From Aquabacterium sp. CECT 9606 (lineage in GTDB: Bacteria; Pseudomonadota; Gammaproteobacteria; Burkholderiales; Burkholderiaceae_C), in NCBI RefSeq assembly GCF_918741295.1, contig NZ_CAKKNB010000004.1, positions 824,376 through 888,375 on the forward strand: 64,000 nt of DNA. Reading direction: 5' to 3'. The translations under genes were made by a program, and so were the position numbers. Position 1 is the first letter of the stretch. Every line of letters starts with the position of its first letter. Below, piece by piece: positions 46,383 through 55,614 of the stretch. Under the pieces are notes generated by a model. It was not told the origin of the DNA, did not search any database, and saw only the letters and a list, made by a program, of their open reading frames with translations.

Positions 46383-47619
46383 GTACTTGAACGCATCGCT
46401 GCGCGTTGCCTTGCTGACGCATTCGGTCAACCCACGCGGTGGCGTGGTGCACACCCTGGAGCTGGCACAGGCCTTGCACAACGCCGGCCACCGGGTCACG
46501 GTGATGGCCCCGGCCATGTCAGGCCAGCGCTTCTTCAGACCACTGCCATGCGCGGTCGAATTGATCCCGGTGGGCGCGGTGCCCAGCGACATGGCCGAGA
46601 TGGTGGCTTCTCGGATCAAAGCCGTCGAACAGCATGTTCTTCAGATGCTGGACGCTGGCCATGCCTTCGATGTGCTGCATGCGCAGGATTCCATCAGTGC
46701 CAATGCCTTGGCCAACTTGCGTGACCGTGGCGCGATCGAGGGGTTTGTGCGGACCGTGCACCACCTGGACCAGTTTGACGACCCCCGCCTGATGGCCTGG
46801 CAGCAACGAGGTTTCTTGCGGGCGAGCCAGCTGATGTGCGTCAGCCAACTGTGGCAAGGCATCTTGCGCCATGAACACGGTGTGGACGCTTCATTGGTTC
46901 ACAACGGCGTTGATTGCCAGCGCTACACAAGCCAGGTGGGCAGCCACGATGAAAGCGTTCGGCGTCGACACGGCATGGGCCGCGGTGCTGCGGCTGGCGA
47001 GCCCGTGTTCCTGGTGATCGGTGGCATTGAAGAGCGCAAGAACACCCAGCGCGTGCTGGAGGCCTTCATCCAGTTCAGGGCCATGCAGCCCCACGCCCAG
47101 TTGGTGATCGTGGGCGGGGCCAGCCTGCTCAACCACGACGCTTACCGACAGCAGTTCAGCACCAGCTTGACTGCCCATGGTTTGGCCGTGGGGCCAGGCC
47201 AAGCGGTGGTCATCACTGGTCCGGTGCCCGATGCTGACATGCCCGCCTTGTTCCGAGCCGCCGATGCGCTGCTGATGCCATCACTGCGCGAAGGCTTTGG
47301 CCTGGTGGTGCTGGAGGCACTGGCCAGTGGCACGCCGGTGGTGGTCTCGCGCATGGCACCGTTCACCGAACATCTGGGCGAGGACGATGGCCTGTGGGTC
47401 GATCCCCTCAGCGTGGCGTCGATCTCGCACGCCATGCAGCGCGCGCTGGACCCTGCCCACGCCCGGGCACTGGCCCTTGAGACCCCGGCCGTGTGCCAGC
47501 GCTTCAGCTGGCCCGCCAGCGCGCTGCGGCACACCGCCTTGTACCGCGCCTTTCATTCACTGGAACTGAACCGAGAACCACCCCATGCCCGCCATGCTCT
47601 TTCACCTTCGCTGGCCTGA
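46375..47619 (+). CDS. MSMEG_0565-family glycosyltransferase
   Basis: A 414-residue GT-B fold glycosyltransferase (GT4-like). The N-terminal acceptor half begins LRVALLTHSVNPRGGVVHTLELAQALHNAGHRV; the donor half has FLVIGGIEERKNTQRVLEAF and the EX7E-like motif PSLREGFGLVVLEALASGTPVVVSR. It is a regular but not universal member of Nit1C clusters (TIGR04047 from memory), and what it glycosylates is not known. Overlaps nitF by eight bases and nitG by 35. Confidence 0.92.
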   Translation: MSEYLNASLRVALLTHSVNPRGGVVHTLELAQALHNAGHRVTVMAPAMSGQRFFRPLPCAVELIPVGAVPSDMAEMVASRIKAVEQHVLQMLDAGHAFDVLHAQDSISANALANLRDRGAIEGFVRTVHHLDQFDDPRLMAWQQRGFLRASQLMCVSQLWQGILRHEHGVDASLVHNGVDCQRYTSQVGSHDESVRRRHGMGRGAAAGEPVFLVIGGIEERKNTQRVLEAFIQFRAMQPHAQLVIVGGASLLNHDAYRQQFSTSLTAHGLAVGPGQAVVITGPVPDADMPALFRAADALLMPSLREGFGLVVLEALASGTPVVVSRMAPFTEHLGEDDGLWVDPLSVASISHAMQRALDPAHARALALETPAVCQRFSWPASALRHTALYRAFHSLELNREPPHARHALSPSLA

Positions 47620-47872
47620 TGGCAGCGAGACGCGTTGCTACTCGCCCTCGCTGGTCATCAAGGATTACTTCCAACCCGGTCAGACCTACCCGCTGCCGCA
47701 GTTCATGGCCCAGGTGCGCGAGGCCCTGAACATCGCCTCGGAGCGGGTCCGTGCCAAGTTTGGCTTTGCCTGTTCGCAGGCCATGGACCAACTCGCCGAG
47801 CTTGAGATGCTGGCCCAGCGCTTTGACAGCCTGGACAGCGCCCAAGTCCAGGTCCTGTCCTTTGACGAATGA
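47585..47872 (+). CDS. nitG: MSMEG_0570-family small protein (NitG)
   Basis: A 95-residue soluble protein of unknown function, matching the MSMEG_0570/TIGR04042 family of nitrogen-starvation clusters: short, with FHLRWPDGSETRCYSPSLVIKDYF and CSQAMDQLAELEMLAQRF. Two Cys (about residues 18 and 63) are separated by a helix. It resembles 2Fe-2S or small redox adaptors only superficially. The start lies 35 bases before the glycosyltransferase stop. Confidence in the family comes mainly from its place. Confidence 0.82.
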   Translation: MPAMLFHLRWPDGSETRCYSPSLVIKDYFQPGQTYPLPQFMAQVREALNIASERVRAKFGFACSQAMDQLAELEMLAQRFDSLDSAQVQVLSFDE

Positions 47873-47900
47873 ACCACAGACGCATTTCAACGAGATCACC

Positions 47901-49199
47901 ATGAGCAAGACCACCACAACCACCCCTCAACACCATGGCGTCATCGTCGTGGGCGGCGGCCAGGCCGGCCTGTCGGTCAGCCACTACCTGCAGCAGCGCC
48001 GCATCGACCACCTGGTGATCGAGAAAAGCCAGCCCATGCACTCGTGGCGCACCCAGCGATGGGATGCTTTCTGCCTGGTCACGCCCAACTGGCAATGCAA
48101 GCTGCCGGGTTGGGAGTACCAGGGCAACGACCCGCATGGGTTCATGAAGAAGGACGAGATCCTGGCCTACCTCGAAGGCTTCAAACAGCACGTGAACGCC
48201 CCCTTGATGGAAGGCGTGGCCGTCAAGCGGGTGGCACCCCGTCGGCAAGGCGGTTTTGAAGTCTCAACCTCGGCAGGCGAGTTCACCGCGGACCAGGTTG
48301 TCGTAGCTTCGGGCGGCTACCACCAGCCCATCATTCCGCGCATGGCCGAGCGCCTGCCGCCCGATGTCGTCCAGATCCACTCCGAGCAATACCGCAACCC
48401 GCAGGCCTTGCCCGAAGGCGCCGTGCTGGTGGTGGGCTGCGGCCAGTCCGGCGCGCAGATCGCCGAAGACCTGCACCTGGGCGGCCGAAAGGTATTCCTG
48501 GCCACCGGCAACGCGCCTCGCTGCGCGCGCTTCTACCGGGGCAAGGACGTGGTCGACTGGTTGGCCGACATGGGTTATTACGAAAAATCGGTGAACGAGC
48601 ACCCCTTGCGCGAGGGTGTGCGTGACAACACCAACCACTACGTCACCGGCCGCGATGGTGGCCGCGACATCGACCTGCGCAAGTTCGCCAGCGAGGGCAT
48701 GGAGTTGTTCGGCCTGCTCAAAGGCTTGGATGGTGAGGTGCTGCAGTTCGAGGGCGACCTGGCCGACAACCTGGACCACGCGGACCGCATCTACAACGGC
48801 ATCAACGCCTCGATCGACCAGTTCATCGCGGCCTCCGGCATCGAAGCGCCACCCGGTGAGGTCTACAAACCTCTTTGGCAGCCCACAGAAGAACGTCTGA
48901 GCCTGGACCTGCGTGCGGCTGGCATCACCTCAATCGTCTGGTGCATCGGCTTCCAGCCTGATTTCAGCTGGCTGGACGCGCCGGTGTTCAACGGAAAAGG
49001 GCACCCGGGTCATGTTCGTGGTGTGACGGCCGTGCCGGGCCTGTATTTCATCGGGTTACCCTGGTTGCACACCTGGGGCTCTGGCCGATTTTCCGGGGTC
49101 GCGCGGGATGCGCTGTTCCTGGCCCAGCAAATCGAGGCGCGCCGGCCCGAAGCGGCGGCCCGAGCCGAAAAGCCGGAGGAGATGAGCCTCTTGTCCTGA
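47901..49199 (+). CDS. nitH: MSMEG_0569-family flavin-dependent oxidoreductase (NitH)
   Basis: A 432-residue FAD/NADPH monooxygenase-type enzyme. The FAD Rossmann motif is VIVVGGGQAGLSVSHYL (about residues 14-30) and an NADP-type motif is VLVVGCGQSGAQIAEDL (about 170-190), separated by a flavoprotein monooxygenase-like core (PMHSWRTQRWDAFCLVTPNW). The C-terminal Rossmann end (GLYFIGLPWLHTWGSGRFSGV) matches flavin-containing monooxygenases. It is the last gene of the cluster. It could oxidise a nitrile or amine intermediate, but the substrate is unknown. Confidence 0.93.
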   Translation: MSKTTTTTPQHHGVIVVGGGQAGLSVSHYLQQRRIDHLVIEKSQPMHSWRTQRWDAFCLVTPNWQCKLPGWEYQGNDPHGFMKKDEILAYLEGFKQHVNAPLMEGVAVKRVAPRRQGGFEVSTSAGEFTADQVVVASGGYHQPIIPRMAERLPPDVVQIHSEQYRNPQALPEGAVLVVGCGQSGAQIAEDLHLGGRKVFLATGNAPRCARFYRGKDVVDWLADMGYYEKSVNEHPLREGVRDNTNHYVTGRDGGRDIDLRKFASEGMELFGLLKGLDGEVLQFEGDLADNLDHADRIYNGINASIDQFIAASGIEAPPGEVYKPLWQPTEERLSLDLRAAGITSIVWCIGFQPDFSWLDAPVFNGKGHPGHVRGVTAVPGLYFIGLPWLHTWGSGRFSGVARDALFLAQQIEARRPEAAARAEKPEEMSLLS

Positions 49200-49203
49200 G
49201 TCA

Positions 49204-49222
49204 GACCCGGAATTGACGGGTC
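49204..49222 (+). terminator. Weak hairpin after the nit cluster
   Basis: GACCCG-N7-CGGGTC followed by AACATGCTTTTATT; the T-run starts several bases beyond the stem. A possible weak terminator between nitH and the secretion operon; the rest of the 100-base gap shows nothing else. Confidence 0.35.
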
Positions 49223-49299
49223 AACATGCTTTTATTGCGCCTTAAGTCCTGACGGTCGATCTCTAGCATCCAGAGGTACGACATGAAGGAGTTTTCTAG

Positions 49300-51597
49300 G
49301 TGGAAGACGCAGTTGACCCTGGTTTGGCCGATCCGCATGAGGCGCTAGAGCCCCAAGCGGAAGGCGAGGGTGCGTCTTCTTCCTACGGGCCCACCCCCAC
49401 CGACCCGATGCTGGAGGCGCTGCTTTGGCTGTGTCGCCACCACGGCGTGGACCGCACTCCGGCGTCCTTGCTCAATGGCATGCAACTGAATGGGCCCATG
49501 ACGGCCGTTCAGGCAGTGCAACTGTTGCGCCAGGCGGGCTTCAGTGCCACCTTGGTTCGCCGTCCGCCCAGCAAGATCCTGACCTTGCTGATGCCGGTGG
49601 TGCTGCTGCTGAAAAACGGCGACGCCTGCATCGTGACGCGCCGCGTGGGCGAACGCTCCAAGCGTGCTGGCGGTGCCCGCTACGAAGTGATCATGCCGGG
49701 TGCGGACAACGAGATCTGCACCGCCACCGAAGAAGAGTTGCTGCCCGAATATTCAGGCTACACGCTGGTGGCGGCCTTGCGCGCCGGCATGCGCCACGGC
49801 ACACCCGAAGTCGAAACGGATTCCGATTCACACTGGCTGTGGTCGACGCTCAAGAATTACGTGCCGTACTACCGCTCGGCCATGCTGGCCGCCTTGCTCA
49901 GCAATGTGCTGATGCTGGTGACGGGGTTCTTCACCTCGGTGGTGTACGACAAGGTCATTCCCAACAAGGCGATGATCACCTTGTGGTCTTTGGGCGCGGG
50001 CACCTTGCTGGGCATCGCCTTTGACCTGGTGGCGCGCCAGTTACGCAGCTACCTGATCGACATGGCCGGCAAGAAAGCCGACCTGAAGCTGGGCAACATG
50101 CTGTTCAACCAGGCGCTGGCCATTCGGCTGGAGCACCGGCCCGAATCGGCAGGCTCCTTTGCCCATCGCCTGGCCCAGATCGAGGTGGTGCGCGACTTCA
50201 CCGCCTCGGCCAGCATCTCCGTGCTCACGGACATGCCTTTCATTTTGTTGTTCGTGGTGATGACCTATGTCATCGCCGGGCCCTTGGTGACGGTCTTGCT
50301 GGTGGCGGTGCCGCTGGTGCTGGGACTGTCCTGGGGCATTCAGAAATACCTGCGCCGGATGATGTCGGCCAACATGAGCCAGCATGCCAACCTGCAAGGC
50401 GTGCTGGTTGAAGCGGTCGAAGGCATGGAAGACGTGCGGGCCGCGGGTGCCCAAGGCTACTTCTCGACCCGTTACGAAGAAGCCAATGCCGCCGCCGCGC
50501 AAAGCTCGCTGCGGTCGCGGGCCATGGCCAGTTGGGTCAGCAACTTCACCATGGTCATCCAGCCACTGGTGACCGTGTGCATGCTCATCTGGGGCGTCTT
50601 GCTGATCGAAGACAACAAGATTTCCGGTGGCGCCTTGATTGGCGCTGTGATGTTCGCAGGCCGTGCCATTGCACCGCTGACCTCGGTGGTGTCACTGGCC
50701 GGGCGTTACCAAGGGGCCCGTGCCGCCTTGATGTCCCTGAACGAGTTGATGGCCCTGCCGACTGAACGCGAGCCGGGCAAGCGCTACTTGTCACGCACTT
50801 CATTGACTGGGCAAGTGGGCTTGCACGACGTGAGCTTTGCCTACCCCAAAGGCAAGAACCAGCATGCACCCACGGTGCTCAAGGGTGTGAGCCTGCAGAT
50901 CAGGCCGGGTGAGCGCGTGGCCATCCTGGGCAAGATCGGCAGTGGCAAGTCCACGATCTTGCGTTTGCTCGGCGGCTTGTACCAACCCACCGATGGTTTT
51001 GTCGAAGTGGACGGCATCGACCTGCGCCAGATCGACCCCACCGATTTCAGAACGCACGTGGGCTTCGTGTCGCAAGAGCCCAGACTCTTCCACGGCACGC
51101 TGAAAGACAACGTGATGCTGGGCCGCGCCAACGCGGACATGAACCACTTCATCCATGTGGCACGCCTGACTGGCCTGGACAAACTGGCCGCAGCACACCC
51201 CATGGGCTACGACCTGCCAGTGGGTGAGATGGGCGCCTTGCTGTCAGGGGGCCAACGCCAGTTGGTGGCCTTGGCGCGTTGCCTGGTCACACGTTCTCAG
51301 ATCTTGCTGATGGACGAGCCCACCAGCTCGATGGACGCGCAAGCCGAATCCAGCTTCATCAACCACCTGAAGACGGCCGTGGATGGCCAGACCCTCGTGG
51401 TGGTGACGCACCGCCCCGCCTTGCTGGACGTGGTGGACCGTGTGATCGTGGTCGACTCCGGCAAGATCCTGGCGGATGGACCGAAGGCGCACGTGCTGGC
51501 CTTGCTGGCCGGCCGCCCCGTGCCAGCCGCTCCTCAGCCTGCGGCGGCGGAGGCTCCCCAAGTGCGGCGTGAGTTGTCTGCCGCGGGCGGGATGTAG
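49300..51597 (+). CDS. Type I secretion ABC transporter (LapB/PrtD-like)
   Basis: A 765-residue peptidase-less type I secretion exporter. Residues 30-150 form a C39-like domain lacking the catalytic Cys/His pattern (as in LapB-type CLD transporters), followed by six membrane helices (about 190-470) and the ATPase: Walker A GKIGSGKST (about 544-552), signature LLSGGQRQ (about 648), Walker B ILLMDEPTSSMD. It starts at GTG 49300 with AAGGAG upstream. The HlyD and TolC partners follow directly, giving a complete tripartite system. This layout secretes large repeat adhesins or RTX proteins; the likely cargo is the repeat protein at 62086-64000. Confidence 0.94.
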   Translation: MEDAVDPGLADPHEALEPQAEGEGASSSYGPTPTDPMLEALLWLCRHHGVDRTPASLLNGMQLNGPMTAVQAVQLLRQAGFSATLVRRPPSKILTLLMPVVLLLKNGDACIVTRRVGERSKRAGGARYEVIMPGADNEICTATEEELLPEYSGYTLVAALRAGMRHGTPEVETDSDSHWLWSTLKNYVPYYRSAMLAALLSNVLMLVTGFFTSVVYDKVIPNKAMITLWSLGAGTLLGIAFDLVARQLRSYLIDMAGKKADLKLGNMLFNQALAIRLEHRPESAGSFAHRLAQIEVVRDFTASASISVLTDMPFILLFVVMTYVIAGPLVTVLLVAVPLVLGLSWGIQKYLRRMMSANMSQHANLQGVLVEAVEGMEDVRAAGAQGYFSTRYEEANAAAAQSSLRSRAMASWVSNFTMVIQPLVTVCMLIWGVLLIEDNKISGGALIGAVMFAGRAIAPLTSVVSLAGRYQGARAALMSLNELMALPTEREPGKRYLSRTSLTGQVGLHDVSFAYPKGKNQHAPTVLKGVSLQIRPGERVAILGKIGSGKSTILRLLGGLYQPTDGFVEVDGIDLRQIDPTDFRTHVGFVSQEPRLFHGTLKDNVMLGRANADMNHFIHVARLTGLDKLAAAHPMGYDLPVGEMGALLSGGQRQLVALARCLVTRSQILLMDEPTSSMDAQAESSFINHLKTAVDGQTLVVVTHRPALLDVVDRVIVVDSGKILADGPKAHVLALLAGRPVPAAPQPAAAEAPQVRRELSAAGGM

Positions 51598-51606
51598 GGA
51601 GGGCGG

Positions 51607-52842
51607 ATGTCATCACATGCCGACCAACCGGTCCAGGGCAGTTACTTTCGCGGCGACGAGCAATTCTTGTCGGGCGTCAAGGAAGCGCAACTCAATGAGG
51701 CCACACCGCGGGCCTCATGGGCGCTTTACCTCATGCTGGCTGCGGTATTTTCGGCCATTGTCTGGGCTTTCGTCGCCCGGGTGGACCAGGTGACCAAGGC
51801 CGAAGGCCGTGTGGTGTCCGATGGGCGCGAGCAAGTGATCGCCAGCCTGGAAGGCGGCATCCTGCACAAGGTGTTGGTGCGCGAAGGCATGGTCGTGGAA
51901 AAAGGCCAGGACCTGCTGCAGATGGACCCGACCCGGTACGAAGCCCAGCAGAACGAAGGCCAGGCCAAGCTGGTGGCTTTAAAGGGCACCTTGTCCCGCC
52001 TGGTGGCCGAATCCACAGGGCGGCGTTTGCTGTTTCCGCCAGAAGTTTTGGCCCAGCCGGTGATCGTGCAGGGCGAGAGCGAGTCTTACGCCGCGCGCCG
52101 TCAGGCACTGGAAGAGGGCGTGGCCGTGAACCGCCGCAGTCTGGCCTTGCTCAACCGCGAACTGGCCATGGCCCAGCGCATGTCGGCCAAGGGCTTGATG
52201 TCCGAGGTGGAAGTGATGCGCCTGCAACGCCAGGGCAATGACCTGACCTTGCAGATCCAGGAACGCATCAACCGTTTCCGCCAGGAGGCCAGCACCGAGC
52301 TGGTCAAGGCGCGCACGGAACTGGCTCAGTTGGAAGAGCAGATGGTGGTCAAGCAGGACGTGTTGACCCGCACCACTTTGAAGTCGCCCGTGCATGGCCT
52401 GGTCAAGAACATCCGCATCGGCACGGTCGGTGGCGTGGTTCAAGCGGGCGCGCCCATCATGGAAATTTTGCCCATCGGGCCCCGCGTGCTGATCGAAGCC
52501 CGCATCAAGCCCTCGGACATCGGCTTCGTGAAGGTGGGCCTGCCGGTCACCGTCAAGTTGTCGGCCTACGACTACTACGTCTACGGCGGCCTCAAGGGCA
52601 CGATCGATTACCTCAGCCCCGATGCGCTGGGCGAAGAGGCCAAGGCCGCCAATGCGCCGGACACGACCTATTACCGGGCCCTGATCCGGTCCGATCAATC
52701 CACCTTGCACAAGGGCAACAAGCCTTTGATGGTGATGCCTGGCATGACGGCATCCGTGGAGGTGCGCACCGGCGAGCGCTCGGTGCTGGAGTACCTGCTC
52801 ATGCCGATGATCAAGTCACAGGAAGCCTTCCGGGAACGTTAG
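51607..52842 (+). CDS. Type I secretion membrane fusion protein (HlyD family)
   Basis: A 411-residue adaptor linking the ABC exporter to the outer-membrane channel. One transmembrane helix near residues 38-58 (LYLMLAAVFSAIVWAFVARV) follows a short cytoplasmic N-terminus. A lipoyl half (VIASLEGGILHKVLVREGMVVEKGQDL), a long helical hairpin (about 115-260) and the second lipoyl half with TTLKSPVHGLVKNI follow, ending in the HlyD C-terminal signature region (GMTASVEVRTGERSVLEYLLMP). Starts nine bases after the transporter stop; TolC follows three bases after its own stop. Confidence 0.94.
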   Translation: MSSHADQPVQGSYFRGDEQFLSGVKEAQLNEATPRASWALYLMLAAVFSAIVWAFVARVDQVTKAEGRVVSDGREQVIASLEGGILHKVLVREGMVVEKGQDLLQMDPTRYEAQQNEGQAKLVALKGTLSRLVAESTGRRLLFPPEVLAQPVIVQGESESYAARRQALEEGVAVNRRSLALLNRELAMAQRMSAKGLMSEVEVMRLQRQGNDLTLQIQERINRFRQEASTELVKARTELAQLEEQMVVKQDVLTRTTLKSPVHGLVKNIRIGTVGGVVQAGAPIMEILPIGPRVLIEARIKPSDIGFVKVGLPVTVKLSAYDYYVYGGLKGTIDYLSPDALGEEAKAANAPDTTYYRALIRSDQSTLHKGNKPLMVMPGMTASVEVRTGERSVLEYLLMPMIKSQEAFRER

Positions 52843-52844
52843 CC

Positions 52845-54218
52845 ATGAAATTTATCGAAACACTGAAGGCGTCTTTGCTGGCATCCGCCTTGGCCAGCGT
52901 GGTTGGCGGGCAAGCCCTGGCGGCCCGTTGTACCGACGACATCGCCAACTTGCCGGCCGCGAAATCCGGCGCCAGGGCGCCCGCCGAAACCGAAGCGCCG
53001 CTGGACCCGATGACGCAGTTGCAGCTCATTGCCCGGGAAGCGGCCAAACGCAGCGCCGAAGTGGGCGCGGCACGCTTGCTGGCCGAGGCCGCCGAATACG
53101 ATCTGGAAGAGACCAAGGGCGGGCGCTATCCGCAAGTCAGCGTCAGCGGCACCGTGGGTGCTGGCAACACCAAGGTGGATGGCGTGACAACCCAGAAGGG
53201 CAACCTGTCCAGCGTCTCTTTGAACATGTCGTCCAATCTGTACGACGGTGGCCGCTTGAACCGCTTGACCGAATGGCGCACTCAACTGGCCGGCTCGGCC
53301 AAGTACGGCGCCGCGGTCACGCAAGAGCAGGTGGTGCTGGAAGCGGTGACCACGGCTTTGGAGCGCAACCGCTATCGACTGCAAGCCCAGGTGTACCAAC
53401 AGTACGCCCGCAAGATGAGCTGTCTGGTCGAGGCCCTGGAAGGCATCGTGGCGGAGGACAAAGGCCGCGCCAGCGAGCTGGTCCAGGCACGCAAAACCCA
53501 GGCGCAAACCGAGTTGTCTCGCGATGGCGCCTTGGCCCAAAGCCGCCAGATCGAGTTGCGTTTGCGCAAGCTGATTGGCGACAAGTTGTCGCTGGGTGAG
53601 GGCATCACGGTGCCACTGGCCGCCGTGCCTGAAATCGGCGAGATCAACCGCCAGATCGAATTTGGCAACGATGCGCAGCAACTGCGCACCCAGGCGGATG
53701 CCATGGACAGCTATGCCCGGGCCGTGGTGGCGGGGCAAAAGCCGCAGCTCAACTGGGCCTTGTCCAAGACCGAAGGCATGGCGGGGTCGGCCAAGGTGTC
53801 GTCCTGGCAAGCCGGTGTGAGCGTGTCCTACAGCTTGTTCAACGGCTTTTCCGACAAGGCCGCCTCCATGGCCGCGACCAAGCGTGCCGAGTCGGCGCGA
53901 CAGCAGTTGGCCGAGTTGCTGGCTTCAAAGTTCGCCCGCACCGCAGAGATCTATGACATCGCGACCACCTCGCTGGAGCGGGCCAAGCGCTACGTAGACG
54001 TGCTCCGGGACAGCGAGCGGGTGCGCAATTTCACCTTCCAGCAATGGTCGCAGCTGGGCAAGCGATCTTTGTTTGACGTGATGTCCGCCGAGTCGGATCA
54101 CTTTGGTTTGCGCATCGCCTATGTCAACTCCTTGCACGACGGCTTTGCCGCCAGCGCGCAAATGAGGTCCATGGGGGCTGGCCTGACGGCGTGGTTGATG
54201 CCAGAGCAAAAACCATGA
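52845..54218 (+). CDS. TolC-family outer-membrane channel of the type I system
   Basis: A 457-residue outer-membrane factor. The signal peptide ends around QALA (residue 25). Two TolC halves of helical hairpins and beta strands follow (QLQLIAREAAKRSAEVGAARLLAEAAEYDLEETKGGRYPQVSVSG; SVSYSLFNGFSDKAASMAATKR), each with the typical LxEAxxxxPxV-like pattern. Dedicated TolC homologues within type I operons are usual for adhesin exporters. It ends the three-gene operon; 76 bases follow before the propeller lipoprotein. Confidence 0.92.
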   Translation: MKFIETLKASLLASALASVVGGQALAARCTDDIANLPAAKSGARAPAETEAPLDPMTQLQLIAREAAKRSAEVGAARLLAEAAEYDLEETKGGRYPQVSVSGTVGAGNTKVDGVTTQKGNLSSVSLNMSSNLYDGGRLNRLTEWRTQLAGSAKYGAAVTQEQVVLEAVTTALERNRYRLQAQVYQQYARKMSCLVEALEGIVAEDKGRASELVQARKTQAQTELSRDGALAQSRQIELRLRKLIGDKLSLGEGITVPLAAVPEIGEINRQIEFGNDAQQLRTQADAMDSYARAVVAGQKPQLNWALSKTEGMAGSAKVSSWQAGVSVSYSLFNGFSDKAASMAATKRAESARQQLAELLASKFARTAEIYDIATTSLERAKRYVDVLRDSERVRNFTFQQWSQLGKRSLFDVMSAESDHFGLRIAYVNSLHDGFAASAQMRSMGAGLTAWLMPEQKP

Positions 54219-54294
54219 TGATCAAGCTGGCCCTGAAATGGTCGATAACACCCGTAAAGTCGCATAATCGATTGCACATCATGGCAAGGGCTTT

Positions 54295-55506
54295 ATGAAG
54301 AGACACAAGTTAGCTTGGCTGCTGGCTGCCGGCGTGGTGAGCTTGATGGCGGTTGCTTGTGGGGGCAATGATCCGGATTACGGTACCCCGGGGACGGACG
54401 TCCCTGTGTTTGTGCCCGGCGAAGGCATTGCGCCACCACGGTTCGCTTATGTGGTGCATACCAATGACGACAGCGTCTCCGGTTACACCGTTGATCCCAC
54501 GGATGGCAAGCTGACCACCATGGGGGCTGGCACCCCATGGTTGACCGGTTCAACCCCCACCTGCATTGCCGTCGATCCGCTGGTGAAGTACGCCTATGTT
54601 GCCAATTCCGGCTCCAACAATCTGTCGATCTTCAGCATCGCTGATCCTTCGGGCGTCCTGACCAGCGCGGCCTTGCCGGTGGCCACGGGCAGCCAACCCA
54701 GGGCGGTGGTGGTCGATCCCCAGGGGCGCTACGTCTACGTGGCCAATTATGGCAGCAACACCATTTCGGCTTTTTCTCGCAGCACGGTCACGGGCTTGTT
54801 GACCGCGATCACGGGCTCGCCATTCGCTTTGCCGTCATCGGCCGACATCGCTCCTCGGTCGGTGGCCGTCGATCCCTCTGGCAAGTTCGTCTATGTGGCC
54901 AACTATGGCGCGACCTCATCGCCCAGCACGATTTCCATGTTCATGATCGACACCGCGAGCACGGGCAGCCTGGTGCCCGGCGCCTTGACCGCCGTGGGGT
55001 CGATTGCCGCCGGCTCTCATCCGAATCAGATCACGGTATCCCCTTCGGGCCGGCAGGTTTACGTGTCAAATGAAACGGGTGACAGTGTCATGGTGTATGA
55101 GATCGCCAACACCATCACAGGTGGTCTCGCCTACAAGGGTTTTGTGTCCACACCCGGCTCTACACCGACGGGGATCGCGATCGATCCCAACAACAAGTTT
55201 GCCTACACCTCCAACCGCTCCGACAACACGATCCGTGCCTATTCCATCGCGCCAGGCGGCAGTTCCCAAGGGCTGCTGACGGCCATATCCGGTGGCGGGG
55301 CCACCGTCACCACGCCGCCCAACCCTGGACCCACTTCCGTGGCGACCGACCCGTCTGGAAAATTCGTCTATGCCTCGCTGCTCGCCGGAGGTGGTGTGGC
55401 AGCCTACAAGATCAACGCCACCACGGGCGTCTTGACCATGGTGGATGATTCACCGTTTAATGACAGTGGCGCGACCCAGTCGGACTTCATCCTGATCACC
55501 AAATGA
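54295..55506 (+). CDS. YVTN beta-propeller lipoprotein (lactonase-like)
   Basis: A 403-residue lipoprotein with lipobox AVAC (Cys22). The rest is seven blades of YVTN/lactonase-type repeats, each with a motif like AVDPxxKYAYVANSGSNNLSIFSI (e.g. RYVYVANYGSNTISAF, KFVYVANYGATSSPSTISMF, KFAYTSNRSDNTIRAYSI). The fold matches 6-phosphogluconolactonase-like and YncE propellers; in this sequence context it is more likely a surface or periplasmic binding protein than an enzyme. It lies between the type I operon and the O-GlcNAc transferase gene and could be cell-surface partner to the secreted protein, which is inference. Confidence 0.88.
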   Translation: MKRHKLAWLLAAGVVSLMAVACGGNDPDYGTPGTDVPVFVPGEGIAPPRFAYVVHTNDDSVSGYTVDPTDGKLTTMGAGTPWLTGSTPTCIAVDPLVKYAYVANSGSNNLSIFSIADPSGVLTSAALPVATGSQPRAVVVDPQGRYVYVANYGSNTISAFSRSTVTGLLTAITGSPFALPSSADIAPRSVAVDPSGKFVYVANYGATSSPSTISMFMIDTASTGSLVPGALTAVGSIAAGSHPNQITVSPSGRQVYVSNETGDSVMVYEIANTITGGLAYKGFVSTPGSTPTGIAIDPNNKFAYTSNRSDNTIRAYSIAPGGSSQGLLTAISGGGATVTTPPNPGPTSVATDPSGKFVYASLLAGGGVAAYKINATTGVLTMVDDSPFNDSGATQSDFILITK

Positions 55507-55614
55507 TCCACGCTGGATTTGATCGGTTTTCACCGCTTTGTTGTCTGGAGTCGTGAACTTCTGCCTCATCTAAGCTGGATGTCGCGGCGATAGCGCCGTG
55601 TCATAGGGCCTCCA

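Noticed and set aside
49283..49349. Short frame starting MKEFSRW before the secretion operon
   Set aside because: Its ATG is just upstream of the ribosome-binding site of the GTG start and the frame overlaps the transporter; no sign of being a real gene.
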